Shown: positions 1-6,000 of the stretch, in pieces
Position numbering within the stretch: position 1 is the stretch's first letter
Layout of the letters: every line of letters begins with the position of its first letter
DNA from: Oscillospiraceae bacterium
GTDB taxonomy: Bacteria > Bacillota > Clostridia > Oscillospirales > Acutalibacteraceae
Direction of reading: 5' to 3'
Assembly (NCBI GenBank): GCA_031262125.1
Contig: JAISII010000089.1
Location: forward strand, 1 to 11,693
Length of the DNA stretch: 11,693 bases
Made by a program: the position numbers and the translations under genes
Notes under the pieces: generated by a model
What the model saw: only the letters and a program-made list of their open reading frames with translations
What the model was told of the DNA's origin: nothing
The model's database searches: none

Positions 1-515
1 ACTTTTTTTTCTCGGCAAATTTTGCCTATCTCGGCAATCGGCTGAATTGTGCCGATTTCGTTATTCGCATACATAATTGTAACCAGTGCGGTGTTTTCGG
101 TTATGGCGTCGGCAACGTCCTGCGGTTTTACAAGCCCATTTTCATAAACATCAAGATATGTTACGGTAAAGCCCTGTTTTTCTAAGGCTTGGCATGGGTG
201 CAACACGGCATGATGCTCAAATTTGCTGGTTATAATATGGGTTTTGCCCTTTTTCTTTTGTGCGGCGGCAACGCCCTTAATCGCCCAGTTGTCCGACTCC
301 GAACCGCCGGAGGTAAAGTACACTTCGGCAGGGCTTGCAGCACCAATCAGGCGTGCCACGGTTTCTCGTGCATCGTCTACAATTCGGCGTGCTTGTGCAC
401 CGGTTTTATAAATACTGGACGGGTTGCCGTATGCGGTGGCATAAACCTCGTTCATTTTTGCCAATACTTTTGGATGAACAGCCGTTGTGGCTGCATTGTC
501 TGCATAAACTTGCAT
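1..515 (-). CDS. Cysteine desulfurase, NifS/IscS family (5' part, runs off the left edge)
   Basis: This is the first 171 codons of a PLP-dependent cysteine desulfurase, which takes sulfur from L-cysteine as an enzyme persulfide for Fe-S cluster or thio-cofactor assembly. Visible signatures: YADNAATT at residues 4-11 (start of the class V aminotransferase fold), GNPSS at 30-34, the cofactor phosphate-binding stretch SGGSESDN at 69-76, the EHHAV motif at 100-104 whose first His matches the ring-stacking His of IscS, and NNEIGTIQP at 151-159. The PLP lysine (SSHK) and catalytic cysteine loop lie beyond the edge, so activity and subgroup (IscS, NifS or a dedicated tRNA-thiolation type) cannot be settled. 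The ATG at 515 has a good Shine-Dalgarno, AGAAGAGG, seven bases upstream. It lies 31 bp after rnhA on the same strand and probably shares its transcript. Confidence 0.95.
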   Translation of the reverse strand, partial: MQVYADNAATTAVHPKVLAKMNEVYATAYGNPSSIYKTGAQARRIVDDARETVARLIGAASPAEVYFTSGGSESDNWAIKGVAAAQKKKGKTHIITSKFEHHAVLHPCQALEKQGFTVTYLDVYENGLVKPQDVADAITENTALVTIMYANNEIGTIQPIAEIGKICREKK

Positions 516-546
516 TTTTGTGCCTCTTCTAAATAAAATAAAAAAA

Positions 547-981
547 CTAAAACTTCAAACTTTCGGCGACAGCCAACCTATCGCATCTCTCATTTTCGGG
601 GTGCCCATTGTGCCCCCGCACCCAGTTAACTTGCACCGTGTGCACTTCGCACAAATGCAAAAGCTCTTCCCACAAATCGGGGTTTAGTGCCTTTTCTTTC
701 TTGTTACGCATCCAGTTGTTTTGCTGCCAGCGTTTTGCCCAGCCCTGTGTTAGTGCGTTGCAAATGTACTGAGAATCGGAATAAAGTGCAACATCACAAG
801 GCTCTTTTAGTGCTTTTAGGGCATTAATAATCGCCATAAGCTCCATGCGGTTGTTGGTGGTGGGGTTTTCGCCGCCGCTTAGTTCTCGCTCAACGCCGTT
901 ATAACGCAAAATTGCACCCCAACCGCCCGGTCCGGGGTTGCCCTTGCACGCACCGTCCGAAAATATTTCTACCGATTTCAT
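547..981 (-). CDS. rnhA: Ribonuclease HI
   Basis: This protein of 144 residues is a complete type 1 ribonuclease H, which cuts the RNA strand of RNA:DNA hybrids and so removes R-loops and residual primers in the cytoplasm. All catalytic positions are present: D9 (in IFSDGACKGNPGPGG), E47 (NNRMEL), D69 (YSDSQY), H124 (WVRGHNGHPENE) and D134 (RCDRLA), matching the DEDD set plus His of the E. coli enzyme. It keeps the basic handle region (GWAKRWQQNNW, residues 80-90), so it is the E. coli-like form rather than a short archaeal or retroviral one, and the length is normal. The ribosome binding site is weak: AGGG sits about 12 bases before the ATG. It is the first gene of a leftward unit with the cysteine desulfurase and is divergent from rnjA. 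Confidence 0.97.
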   Translation of the reverse strand: MKSVEIFSDGACKGNPGPGGWGAILRYNGVERELSGGENPTTNNRMELMAIINALKALKEPCDVALYSDSQYICNALTQGWAKRWQQNNWMRNKKEKALNPDLWEELLHLCEVHTVQVNWVRGHNGHPENERCDRLAVAESLKF

Positions 982-1052
982 AATATTTTAAAACCCTGAA
1001 CCTTTGCAGTAATATTTATAACTAACGCCAAAACTGTTATTGCGTACATATT

Positions 1053-1081
1053 AATATACACCAAAATTCTTATAAATGCAA
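1053..1081 (-). promoter_or_regulatory. Candidate sigma-A-type promoter for rnhA
   Basis: On the minus strand, TTGCAT (1081-1076) and TATATT (1058-1053) are separated by exactly 17 bases. The -10 box matches consensus at 5 of 6 positions; the -35 box matches only its first three. Transcription would start near 1046, about 65 bases before the rnhA ATG. The surroundings are very AT-rich, so chance matches are likely. Confidence 0.35.
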
Positions 1082-1106
1082 GAGTTTGCAAAGCGGTTTT
1101 TATAAA

Positions 1107-1123
1107 CAGATAATTAATATCTG
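1107..1123. other. Inverted repeat, possible operator in the divergent intergenic region
   Basis: CAGATA, five bases (ATTAA) and TATCTG form a perfect 6-bp inverted repeat. It lies between the two divergent promoter candidates, upstream of the -35 boxes of both. The size and position suit a small dimeric regulator, but in such AT-rich DNA one isolated 6-bp palindrome is weak evidence. Confidence 0.2.
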
Positions 1124-1196
1124 AATTTTAAAGAGTTTTTATGACTTTTTGCTATTGAAAAATTGTTGATTTTAAGATTTATGAAATATTTTTGAC

Positions 1197-1225
1197 TTGA
1201 CACCAATATAAATAAAGGGTACAAT
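1197..1225 (+). promoter_or_regulatory. Strong sigma-A-type promoter for rnjA and the genes after it
   Basis: A perfect -35 box TTGACA (1197-1202) is followed by 17 bases and a -10 box TACAAT (1220-1225) that differs from consensus at one position. The predicted transcription start is near 1232, giving a leader of about 100 bases before the rnjA GTG. This is the best promoter match in the window and is correctly placed to drive the whole rightward gene run. Confidence 0.8.
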
Positions 1226-1250
1226 AAGCATAATTATTAAAAGGGAAATT

Positions 1251-1298
1251 ATGTCTGCCGGTACGGTGGCGGGCATTTATATAGCTTTAATCAATTAG
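1251..1298 (+). CDS. Possible 15-residue leader peptide ORF upstream of rnjA
   Basis: A short ORF encoding MSAGTVAGIYIALIN, ending in TAG, sits within the predicted rnjA transcript leader about 19 bases after the expected transcription start. It has an AAGG ribosome binding site six bases before the ATG. Its centre is hydrophobic (AGIYIAL) and could form a very short membrane segment. The DNA at 1254-1274 is markedly more GC-rich than the surrounding spacer, which fits coding or structural constraint. It ends 34 bases before the rnjA GTG. It could act as a translated leader that tunes rnjA expression. It could equally be a chance ORF: 15 codons are too few for statistical support, and I recognise no family. 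Confidence 0.3.
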   Translation: MSAGTVAGIYIALIN

Positions 1299-1319
1299 TA
1301 AAAAATTTATTTAAATTAT

Positions 1320-1335
1320 GGAGGACTATTTAGTG
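1320..1335 (+). promoter_or_regulatory. Ribosome binding site that fixes the rnjA start at GTG 1333
   Basis: GGAGG at 1320-1324 and the GTG at 1333 are separated by eight bases, an ideal spacing. The competing ATG at 1318-1320 shares its G with this motif and would add only five residues (MEDYL) before the GTG codon. Confidence 0.8.
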
Positions 1336-3312
1336 AGCGAAACAAAAAGAGAGGCTCAGCATCAGCAAAAGCAAATTTACAGGGGCAAAAAACCCATTAA
1401 AATCGGCTTGCCGGGTTTGGCAGGCAAGAAGGATGAAAATAACAGGCAAACACAACAAAACAGCACAAATCAAGCCAACAGGCAGCAGGGGCAGGCTAAA
1501 AATAACCAACCCGCACGCCAAAACCAACAAAACAGAACAAGCAGCAACGGCAATGCCGCTGCAAACAATAATGCTAACAAATTCGCACAAAACCGTAATT
1601 TTAGCAGCAGCTATAAAAAGCAAAATCAAAGCAAAAAGCAAACTCAAAATAACGAAGTACCCGTTAAAATTTCTTTTTTGGGTGGGCTTAACGAAATTGG
1701 TAAAAACATAACCTTGTTTGAGTGCAATGACGAAATTTTAATTTTAGATTGCGGAATGGCGTTCCCCGACGGCGAAATGCTGGGCGTAGACTTGGTTATT
1801 CCCGATTTTACTTATGTTGAGCAAAACAAAGACAAAATTAAGGGGCTTGTAATAACCCACGCACACGAGGACCATATCGGGAGTATTCCGTATTTGCTGG
1901 GCAGGGTTAATGTTCCCGTTTACGGCACCGAGCTGACAATTGGTTTGCTGCACAACAAACTGCGTGAGTTTAATTTGCATAATTCGGCAAAACTTAATGT
2001 GGTTGAACCCGGCAAAACTGTTGATTTAGGCGTTTTTAAAGCCGAATTTATTACAGTAAATCATTCTATACCCGGGGCGGTTGCAATTGCTTTGCATACG
2101 CCGGCAGGGCTTATTGTGCATACGGGCGATTTTAAAATTGACTTTACCCCGCAAAGCGGCAATGTTATAGATTTGGCAAGGTTTGCAACACTGGGGCAAG
2201 AAAAAGTTCTTGCGTTAATGGCAGACAGCACAAACGCCGAACGCAGCGGCTATACCTCAAGCGAGGCAAAAGTAGGGCAAAGCTTAGATTTGCTTTTTAA
2301 CAATGCTAAAAACGACCGTATTATAATTGCTTCGTTCGCATCCAACATCAGCCGTGTGCAGCAAATTATTAACTGTGCCGCAAAGCATGGCCGCAAGGTG
2401 GCGTACTCGGGTCGTAGCATGATAAACTATATGGGCGTTGCCAAAGAGCTTGGCTATTTGGATGTGCCCGATAATGTAATAATTGACCTTGATATGCTTA
2501 ACAAATACCCGCCCGAACAGGTCGTGCTTGTTACAACGGGCAGCCAAGGCGAGCCTATGTCGGCACTGTCCCGTATGGCATATTCGGACCATCGCAAGGT
2601 TAATGTCGGCCCCGGAGATTTAATTATAATTTCGGCAAACCCAATCCCGGGCAACGAGCGTACCGTAGGCAATGTTGTTGACGAACTGCTAAAAAAAGGC
2701 TGCAAGGTTATTTATGAGTCGATGTACGAAGTACACGTTTCGGGGCATGCATGCCGAGAAGAGCTTAAAATAATACAAAGCCTTGTTAAACCAAAGTTTT
2801 TTATACCCGTACACGGCGAGCAAAAGCATTTGCGTAAGCATGCACAGCTTGCATTAGATATGGGAATTCCCAAAGAAAACATTTTTATCGGCGATGTAGG
2901 CAGCAGCATAGAGTTGCGTCAAAACTCGATTAAAGAAGTTGCCAAGGTGCACGCAGGCAAGGTTTTTGTTGACGGCTTGGGCGTTGGCGACGTTGGAAGT
3001 ATTGTTTTGCGAGACCGCAAGCATTTGGGGCAAGACGGCTTGATTATAATTGTTGCCTCGCTTGATGTTTATGACGGGCACGTTGTAAGCGGTCCCGATA
3101 TTGTATCACGTGGGTTTGTATATGTGCGGGAGAGCGAAGGCTTGCTGGACGAAATTAAAGCACTGGCACTGCAAATTATGGAAGGCTTTGCCGACAAAAA
3201 AGTACACGACTGGATTTTGATTAAAAACAAAATAAAGGACGACGTGGCAAAATTGATTACTCAAAGAACACGCCGCAGTCCTATGATTCTGCCTATATTA
3301 ATGGAGGTATAG
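1333..3312 (+). CDS. rnjA: Ribonuclease J with a long Q/N-rich N-terminal extension
   Basis: This is a metallo-beta-lactamase/beta-CASP ribonuclease with 5'-3' exonuclease and endonuclease activity in mRNA decay and rRNA maturation. I start it at GTG 1333 because GGAGG (1320-1324) lies eight bases before it. The in-frame ATG at 1318 overlaps that ribosome binding site and has none of its own. The product is 659 residues, against about 555 for B. subtilis RNase J1. The excess is residues 1-108, low complexity and rich in Gln, Asn and Lys, probably disordered. The catalytic core starts at about 109 (VPVKISFLGGLNEIGKN). Metal ligands appear in THAHEDH (H176, H178, D180, H181), in VNHSIPG and in HTGDFKID. 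The beta-CASP part includes TTGSQGEP, HVSGHA and PVHGEQKHL, and the C-terminal RNase J domain ends TRRSPMILPILMEV. It is the first full-length gene after the strong promoter. Confidence 0.95.
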   Translation: MSETKREAQHQQKQIYRGKKPIKIGLPGLAGKKDENNRQTQQNSTNQANRQQGQAKNNQPARQNQQNRTSSNGNAAANNNANKFAQNRNFSSSYKKQNQSKKQTQNNEVPVKISFLGGLNEIGKNITLFECNDEILILDCGMAFPDGEMLGVDLVIPDFTYVEQNKDKIKGLVITHAHEDHIGSIPYLLGRVNVPVYGTELTIGLLHNKLREFNLHNSAKLNVVEPGKTVDLGVFKAEFITVNHSIPGAVAIALHTPAGLIVHTGDFKIDFTPQSGNVIDLARFATLGQEKVLALMADSTNAERSGYTSSEAKVGQSLDLLFNNAKNDRIIIASFASNISRVQQIINCAAKHGRKVAYSGRSMINYMGVAKELGYLDVPDNVIIDLDMLNKYPPEQVVLVTTGSQGEPMSALSRMAYSDHRKVNVGPGDLIIISANPIPGNERTVGNVVDELLKKGCKVIYESMYEVHVSGHACREELKIIQSLVKPKFFIPVHGEQKHLRKHAQLALDMGIPKENIFIGDVGSSIELRQNSIKEVAKVHAGKVFVDGLGVGDVGSIVLRDRKHLGQDGLIIIVASLDVYDGHVVSGPDIVSRGFVYVRESEGLLDEIKALALQIMEGFADKKVHDWILIKNKIKDDVAKLITQRTRRSPMILPILMEV

Positions 3313-3315
3313 TCT

Positions 3316-5181
3316 TTGCCTTTGGAAATTTATTACGCCGCAATTGCTTTGGGCATTGGCTTAATTTTGCTTGCCGCAGCTTTGTTTTTTGGGCTGCGTT
3401 CCCGCAAGCACATTGCAAAAGCGGTCAAGCATGCACTCAAACGCATTGCCGGGGTAGACGAGCAATATCTTGATATGATGAAGCTGCCCGTTATGGTTTT
3501 GGGCGAAAATTATGAGGTTGCTTGGTACAACGATGTACTAAAACAGGCTTTTGGGTTGGAGCAGGACTTTTACGGTCAGGCATCCGATAAGTTTTTGTGC
3601 GGGCAATCGGTGGTTAAAATTATTACGTCGGCAGGCACAAATGTTAAGTATAAAGGGCGGCAATACACGGTTTACGGCAACGCTGTAAAGGGCGGGGCTG
3701 TGCTGTATTTTATTGACGACACCGAGTACAAAAAAGCCGAAGAAGAATACCGATTTTCGCTGCCCACGGTTGCTATGATTGTTTTGGACAACCGTGAGGA
3801 TTTTATTTCGGACAACGAGGACGAAAGCTTGCAAATTTTCGGTATGGTAGAGGCGGCATTGCAAAGCTGGGCTGCCGAGTACCATGCGCTTTATAAGCGT
3901 ATTACCGGCAGCCGCTATATGGTGGTTTTTCAGGAACGTGATGTTTATAATTTGGTAGATACTAAATTTAAAATTCTTGATAAAATCCGAGAGATTAAGT
4001 TCAACGGACGTGCGGCAACCATCTCGGTAGGTGTTGGCAGGGGTTGCCCCGATATTGCCGAGAGTGAGCAAAATGCTCGCCGTGCTTTGGATATGGCGTT
4101 GGGAAGGGGCGGCGACCAAGTTGCCGTGGTAGAAAACGAAAAATATGTCTTCTTTGGCGGGGTAGAGCGAGCTGTAGAAAAACGCAGCCGTGTAAAAACC
4201 CGTGTTATTGCCGAAACCTTGCAAAAAGCAATCGAACAAAGCGACAGAGTTATTTTAATGGGTCATAAGTTCTCGGATTTTGACTGCCTTGGAGCGTGCA
4301 TTGGGCTGTATGGTGCGGTTAACAAAACCTTTCACAAGCCCTGCGGCATAATTGCCGACCCCGAGCGTTCGCTTGCCCGCCCGCTTATAGAAAAATATTC
4401 TTTAGAGTGCGGCAAAGGCGTGTTTGTTAACGAATCTGCAGTCTTCCCCGAAATTACACCCCGCACGCTTTTAATTATTGTAGATACGCATTCGCCCGGT
4501 TTTTTAGAGAGCGAAAATGTTTATAAAAAATGCAAAAACATAGTTGTAATCGACCATCACCGCAAGGTGGTTAACTACATAAAAAATGCACTTGTGTTTT
4601 ATCACGAGCCATATTGCTCCTCGGCGTCCGAAATGGTAACCGAACTGCTGAGCTATATTGCCGATAAAACGGTAGAAAAGCCCGAAGCCGATGCTTTGCT
4701 TTGCGGCATTATGCTCGACACGAAAAATTTTGTTATTAAAACAGGTGTAAGAACATTTGAAGCCGCAACCTACCTAAAACAAAAGGGAGCCGACACGGTT
4801 GATGCCAAAGCTCTTTTTGCCGACGATATGGAAACATATAAGCAAAAATTCCGCTTGGCAAGTGTTGCCGAAAACTACAACGGCTGTGCAATTACCGTGT
4901 GCGAAACACCAATGAAAAACGCCCGTGTAATAGCGGCACAAACCGCCGATTCGCTGCTGTCGCTTGCAGGAATAAACGCAAGCTTTGTAGTATTTGTTAC
5001 CGAAGATAAAATGGTGAACATTTCGGCACGCAGCTACGGCAAAATGAATGTGCAGGTTTTAATGGAAGCTTTGGGCGGCGGCGGGCATCAATCAATGGCG
5101 GCGGCTCAATTTACGGATTTAAATCCTATGCAAGCTAAAGAAAAATTGCTTGAGGTTATTGCCGGTAGTTTGGTTAAGTAG
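3316..5181 (+). CDS. gdpP: GdpP-type cyclic-di-AMP phosphodiesterase (DHH/DHHA1)
   Basis: This 621-residue membrane protein belongs to the GdpP family, which hydrolyses c-di-AMP to pApA and so affects potassium and osmotic balance, wall stress and beta-lactam tolerance. In order: one predicted membrane helix (about 5-27), a PAS-like region (about 45-135), a degenerate GGDEF domain (about 145-275, GSRYM at 198-202 replacing GGDEF), a DHH domain with GHKFSDFD (H317, D321, D323), D390 in VDTHSPG and DHH at 413-415, then DHHA1 with GGGGHQ at 587-592. The phosphodiesterase centre therefore looks intact. B. subtilis GdpP has about 659 residues and two membrane helices; only one is clear here. The start is TTG 3316: GGAGG (3303-3307), inside the last codons of rnjA, lies eight bases upstream, and the three-base gap to the rnjA stop suggests translational coupling. 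The 3' end is duplicated twice downstream. Confidence 0.93.
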   Translation: MPLEIYYAAIALGIGLILLAAALFFGLRSRKHIAKAVKHALKRIAGVDEQYLDMMKLPVMVLGENYEVAWYNDVLKQAFGLEQDFYGQASDKFLCGQSVVKIITSAGTNVKYKGRQYTVYGNAVKGGAVLYFIDDTEYKKAEEEYRFSLPTVAMIVLDNREDFISDNEDESLQIFGMVEAALQSWAAEYHALYKRITGSRYMVVFQERDVYNLVDTKFKILDKIREIKFNGRAATISVGVGRGCPDIAESEQNARRALDMALGRGGDQVAVVENEKYVFFGGVERAVEKRSRVKTRVIAETLQKAIEQSDRVILMGHKFSDFDCLGACIGLYGAVNKTFHKPCGIIADPERSLARPLIEKYSLECGKGVFVNESAVFPEITPRTLLIIVDTHSPGFLESENVYKKCKNIVVIDHHRKVVNYIKNALVFYHEPYCSSASEMVTELLSYIADKTVEKPEADALLCGIMLDTKNFVIKTGVRTFEAATYLKQKGADTVDAKALFADDMETYKQKFRLASVAENYNGCAITVCETPMKNARVIAAQTADSLLSLAGINASFVVFVTEDKMVNISARSYGKMNVQVLMEALGGGGHQSMAAAQFTDLNPMQAKEKLLEVIAGSLVK

Positions 5182-5218
5182 AGAAAGAGTTTTTTTAAAA
5201 AAAGAATTTTTTAAAAAG

Positions 5219-5299
5219 ACGGCACAATTTAATGATGTTACACCTTTGCAAGCCAAAGAAAAGTTGCTTGAGGTTATCGCCGGTAGTTTGGTTAAGTAG
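5219..5299 (+). pseudogene. Detached second copy of the gdpP C-terminal end (copy B)
   Basis: The frame is open and encodes 26 residues equivalent to the end of GdpP, finishing EVIAGSLVK and TAG. It has no start codon or ribosome binding site in this frame, so it is not expected to be translated. Compared with the live end, FTDLNPMQ reads FNDVTPLQ, and the other coding changes (GCT/GCA, GCT/GCC, AAA/AAG, ATT/ATC) are synonymous. This looks like the end of a related gdpP allele rather than a decayed copy. Confidence 0.8.
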
Positions 5300-5336
5300 A
5301 GAAAAGTTTTTTTTAAAAAAAGAAATTTTTTAAAAG

Positions 5337-5416
5337 ACGGCTCAATTTACGGATATAAATCCAATACAAGCCAAAGAAAGCTGCTTGAAGTTATAGCGGG
5401 TAGTTTGGTTAAGTAG
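5337..5416 (+). pseudogene. Detached third copy of the gdpP C-terminal end (copy C, one-base deletion)
   Basis: This again matches the last 26 codons and stop of gdpP, but one A is missing from the run in the KEK codons, which breaks the frame. Before the break it reads TAQFTDINPIQAKE; after it, LLEVIAGSLVK and TAG. Differences from the live copy are L/I and M/I replacements and about six silent changes (CCA, GCC, CTG, GAA, ATA, GCG). It has no start signal. It is closer to the live copy than copy B over its first 16 bases, so the array is a mosaic. Confidence 0.75.
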
Positions 5417-5487
5417 AGCAAGAGTTTTTAAAAAAAATATAAGTTTAAAGATAAACGATTTTGGATGGAAACAAGGAGGATTTGAAA

Positions 5488-5937
5488 ATGAAAGTAATTT
5501 TATTGCAGGACGTTAAAGCCCTTGGAAAAAAAGGCGAGCTTGTAACTGCCGCCGACGGCTATGCACGCAACTTTTTGCTGCCCAAAAAGCTTGCAAAAGA
5601 GGCTAACGCCCAAGGTATGACCGAGCTTAAAAATGCAGCCGACAGCAAAAAATTTAAGGTAGACACCGCAGTGGCAGATGCACAAAAAGCCAAAGCAACC
5701 TTAGAGGGGCAGAATTTTAAAATTGCAGCAAAAGCAGGGCAAAAGGGCAGGCTGTTTGGCAGCATTACCGCAAAAGAGGTTGCAGACGAAATTAAAAACC
5801 GCCTTGGTGTTGATGTGGACAAGCGTAAAATAACCCTTAGTGCCGATATTAAAGCCTTGGGCGAATACACTGCCGAGGTTAAGCTGTACACGGGTATTTC
5901 GGCAAATTGCACGGTAGAAATTGTGGCGGCGGAATAA
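5488..5937 (+). CDS. rplI: 50S ribosomal protein bL9
   Basis: This is the large-subunit protein bL9, which binds 23S rRNA at the base of the L1 stalk and helps maintain reading frame. The N-terminal domain carries the family signature: MKVILLQDVKALGKKGE, then GYARNFLLPKKLA. A long charged connecting helix (about residues 45-75) leads to the C-terminal domain (GRLFGSIT, then VDVDKRKI). At 149 residues its length is standard. I use the ATG at 5488, preceded by AAGGAGGA at 5473-5480 with seven bases between. The frame is also open from TTG 5461, but that would add nine non-family residues and include the ribosome binding site. The gdpP-rplI-dnaB order is the same as in Bacillus. No convincing promoter is visible in the A/T-rich repeat spacer just upstream. 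Confidence 0.97.
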   Translation: MKVILLQDVKALGKKGELVTAADGYARNFLLPKKLAKEANAQGMTELKNAADSKKFKVDTAVADAQKAKATLEGQNFKIAAKAGQKGRLFGSITAKEVADEIKNRLGVDVDKRKITLSADIKALGEYTAEVKLYTGISANCTVEIVAAE

Positions 5938-5947
5938 GCTTCAAGGA

Positions 5948-5974
5948 GCAAGATGCAAGAGGCAAGATGCAAGA
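5948..5974 (+). repeat. 14-bp tandem duplication between rplI and dnaB
   Basis: GCAAGATGCAAGA occurs twice (5948-5960 and 5962-5974) with one G between. Each copy itself contains the half-repeat GCAAGA/TGCAAGA. It lies 10 bases after the rplI stop and about 26 before the dnaB start, in a spacer otherwise free of structure. Confidence 0.8.
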
Positions 5975-6000
5975 AATAAGAACGAATTAAGAGTAAAAAA

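Larger units (their letters stand above)
5103..5437 (+). repeat. Tandem array of three copies of a 118-bp unit (gdpP 3' end plus spacer)
   Basis: Unit A (5103-5220) contains the real end of gdpP from codon 597 to the stop and an A/T-only spacer. Unit B (5221-5338) aligns to A without gaps, with about 16 differences in 118 by my count. Unit C (5339 to about 5437) lacks one base and loses similarity inside the A/T spacer. Equivalent stop codons fall at 5179, 5297 and 5414. All three units share the block from the GGTAGT codons to TAGAG almost unchanged, and each has runs of T then A after the stop. The array fills nearly the whole space between gdpP and rplI. Confidence 0.92.

Noticed and set aside
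189..536. Plus-strand ORFs over the first 540 bases
   Set aside because: They are antisense to a clear cysteine desulfurase reading on the minus strand.
3538..4239. A 233-residue open frame on the minus strand inside gdpP
   Set aside because: It is fully contained in a clearly conserved plus-strand gene and shows no recognisable domain; it is a shadow frame.
5232..5333. A 33-codon ORF starting ATGATG inside repeat units B and C
   Set aside because: It is out of frame with the gdpP tail, has no ribosome binding site, and its stop falls in the A/T spacer; the repeat structure explains the sequence.
5103..5437. CRISPR array or riboswitch as explanation of the 118-bp repeats
   Set aside because: There are no unique spacers of constant size, and the repeat itself contains gdpP coding sequence and a stop codon.
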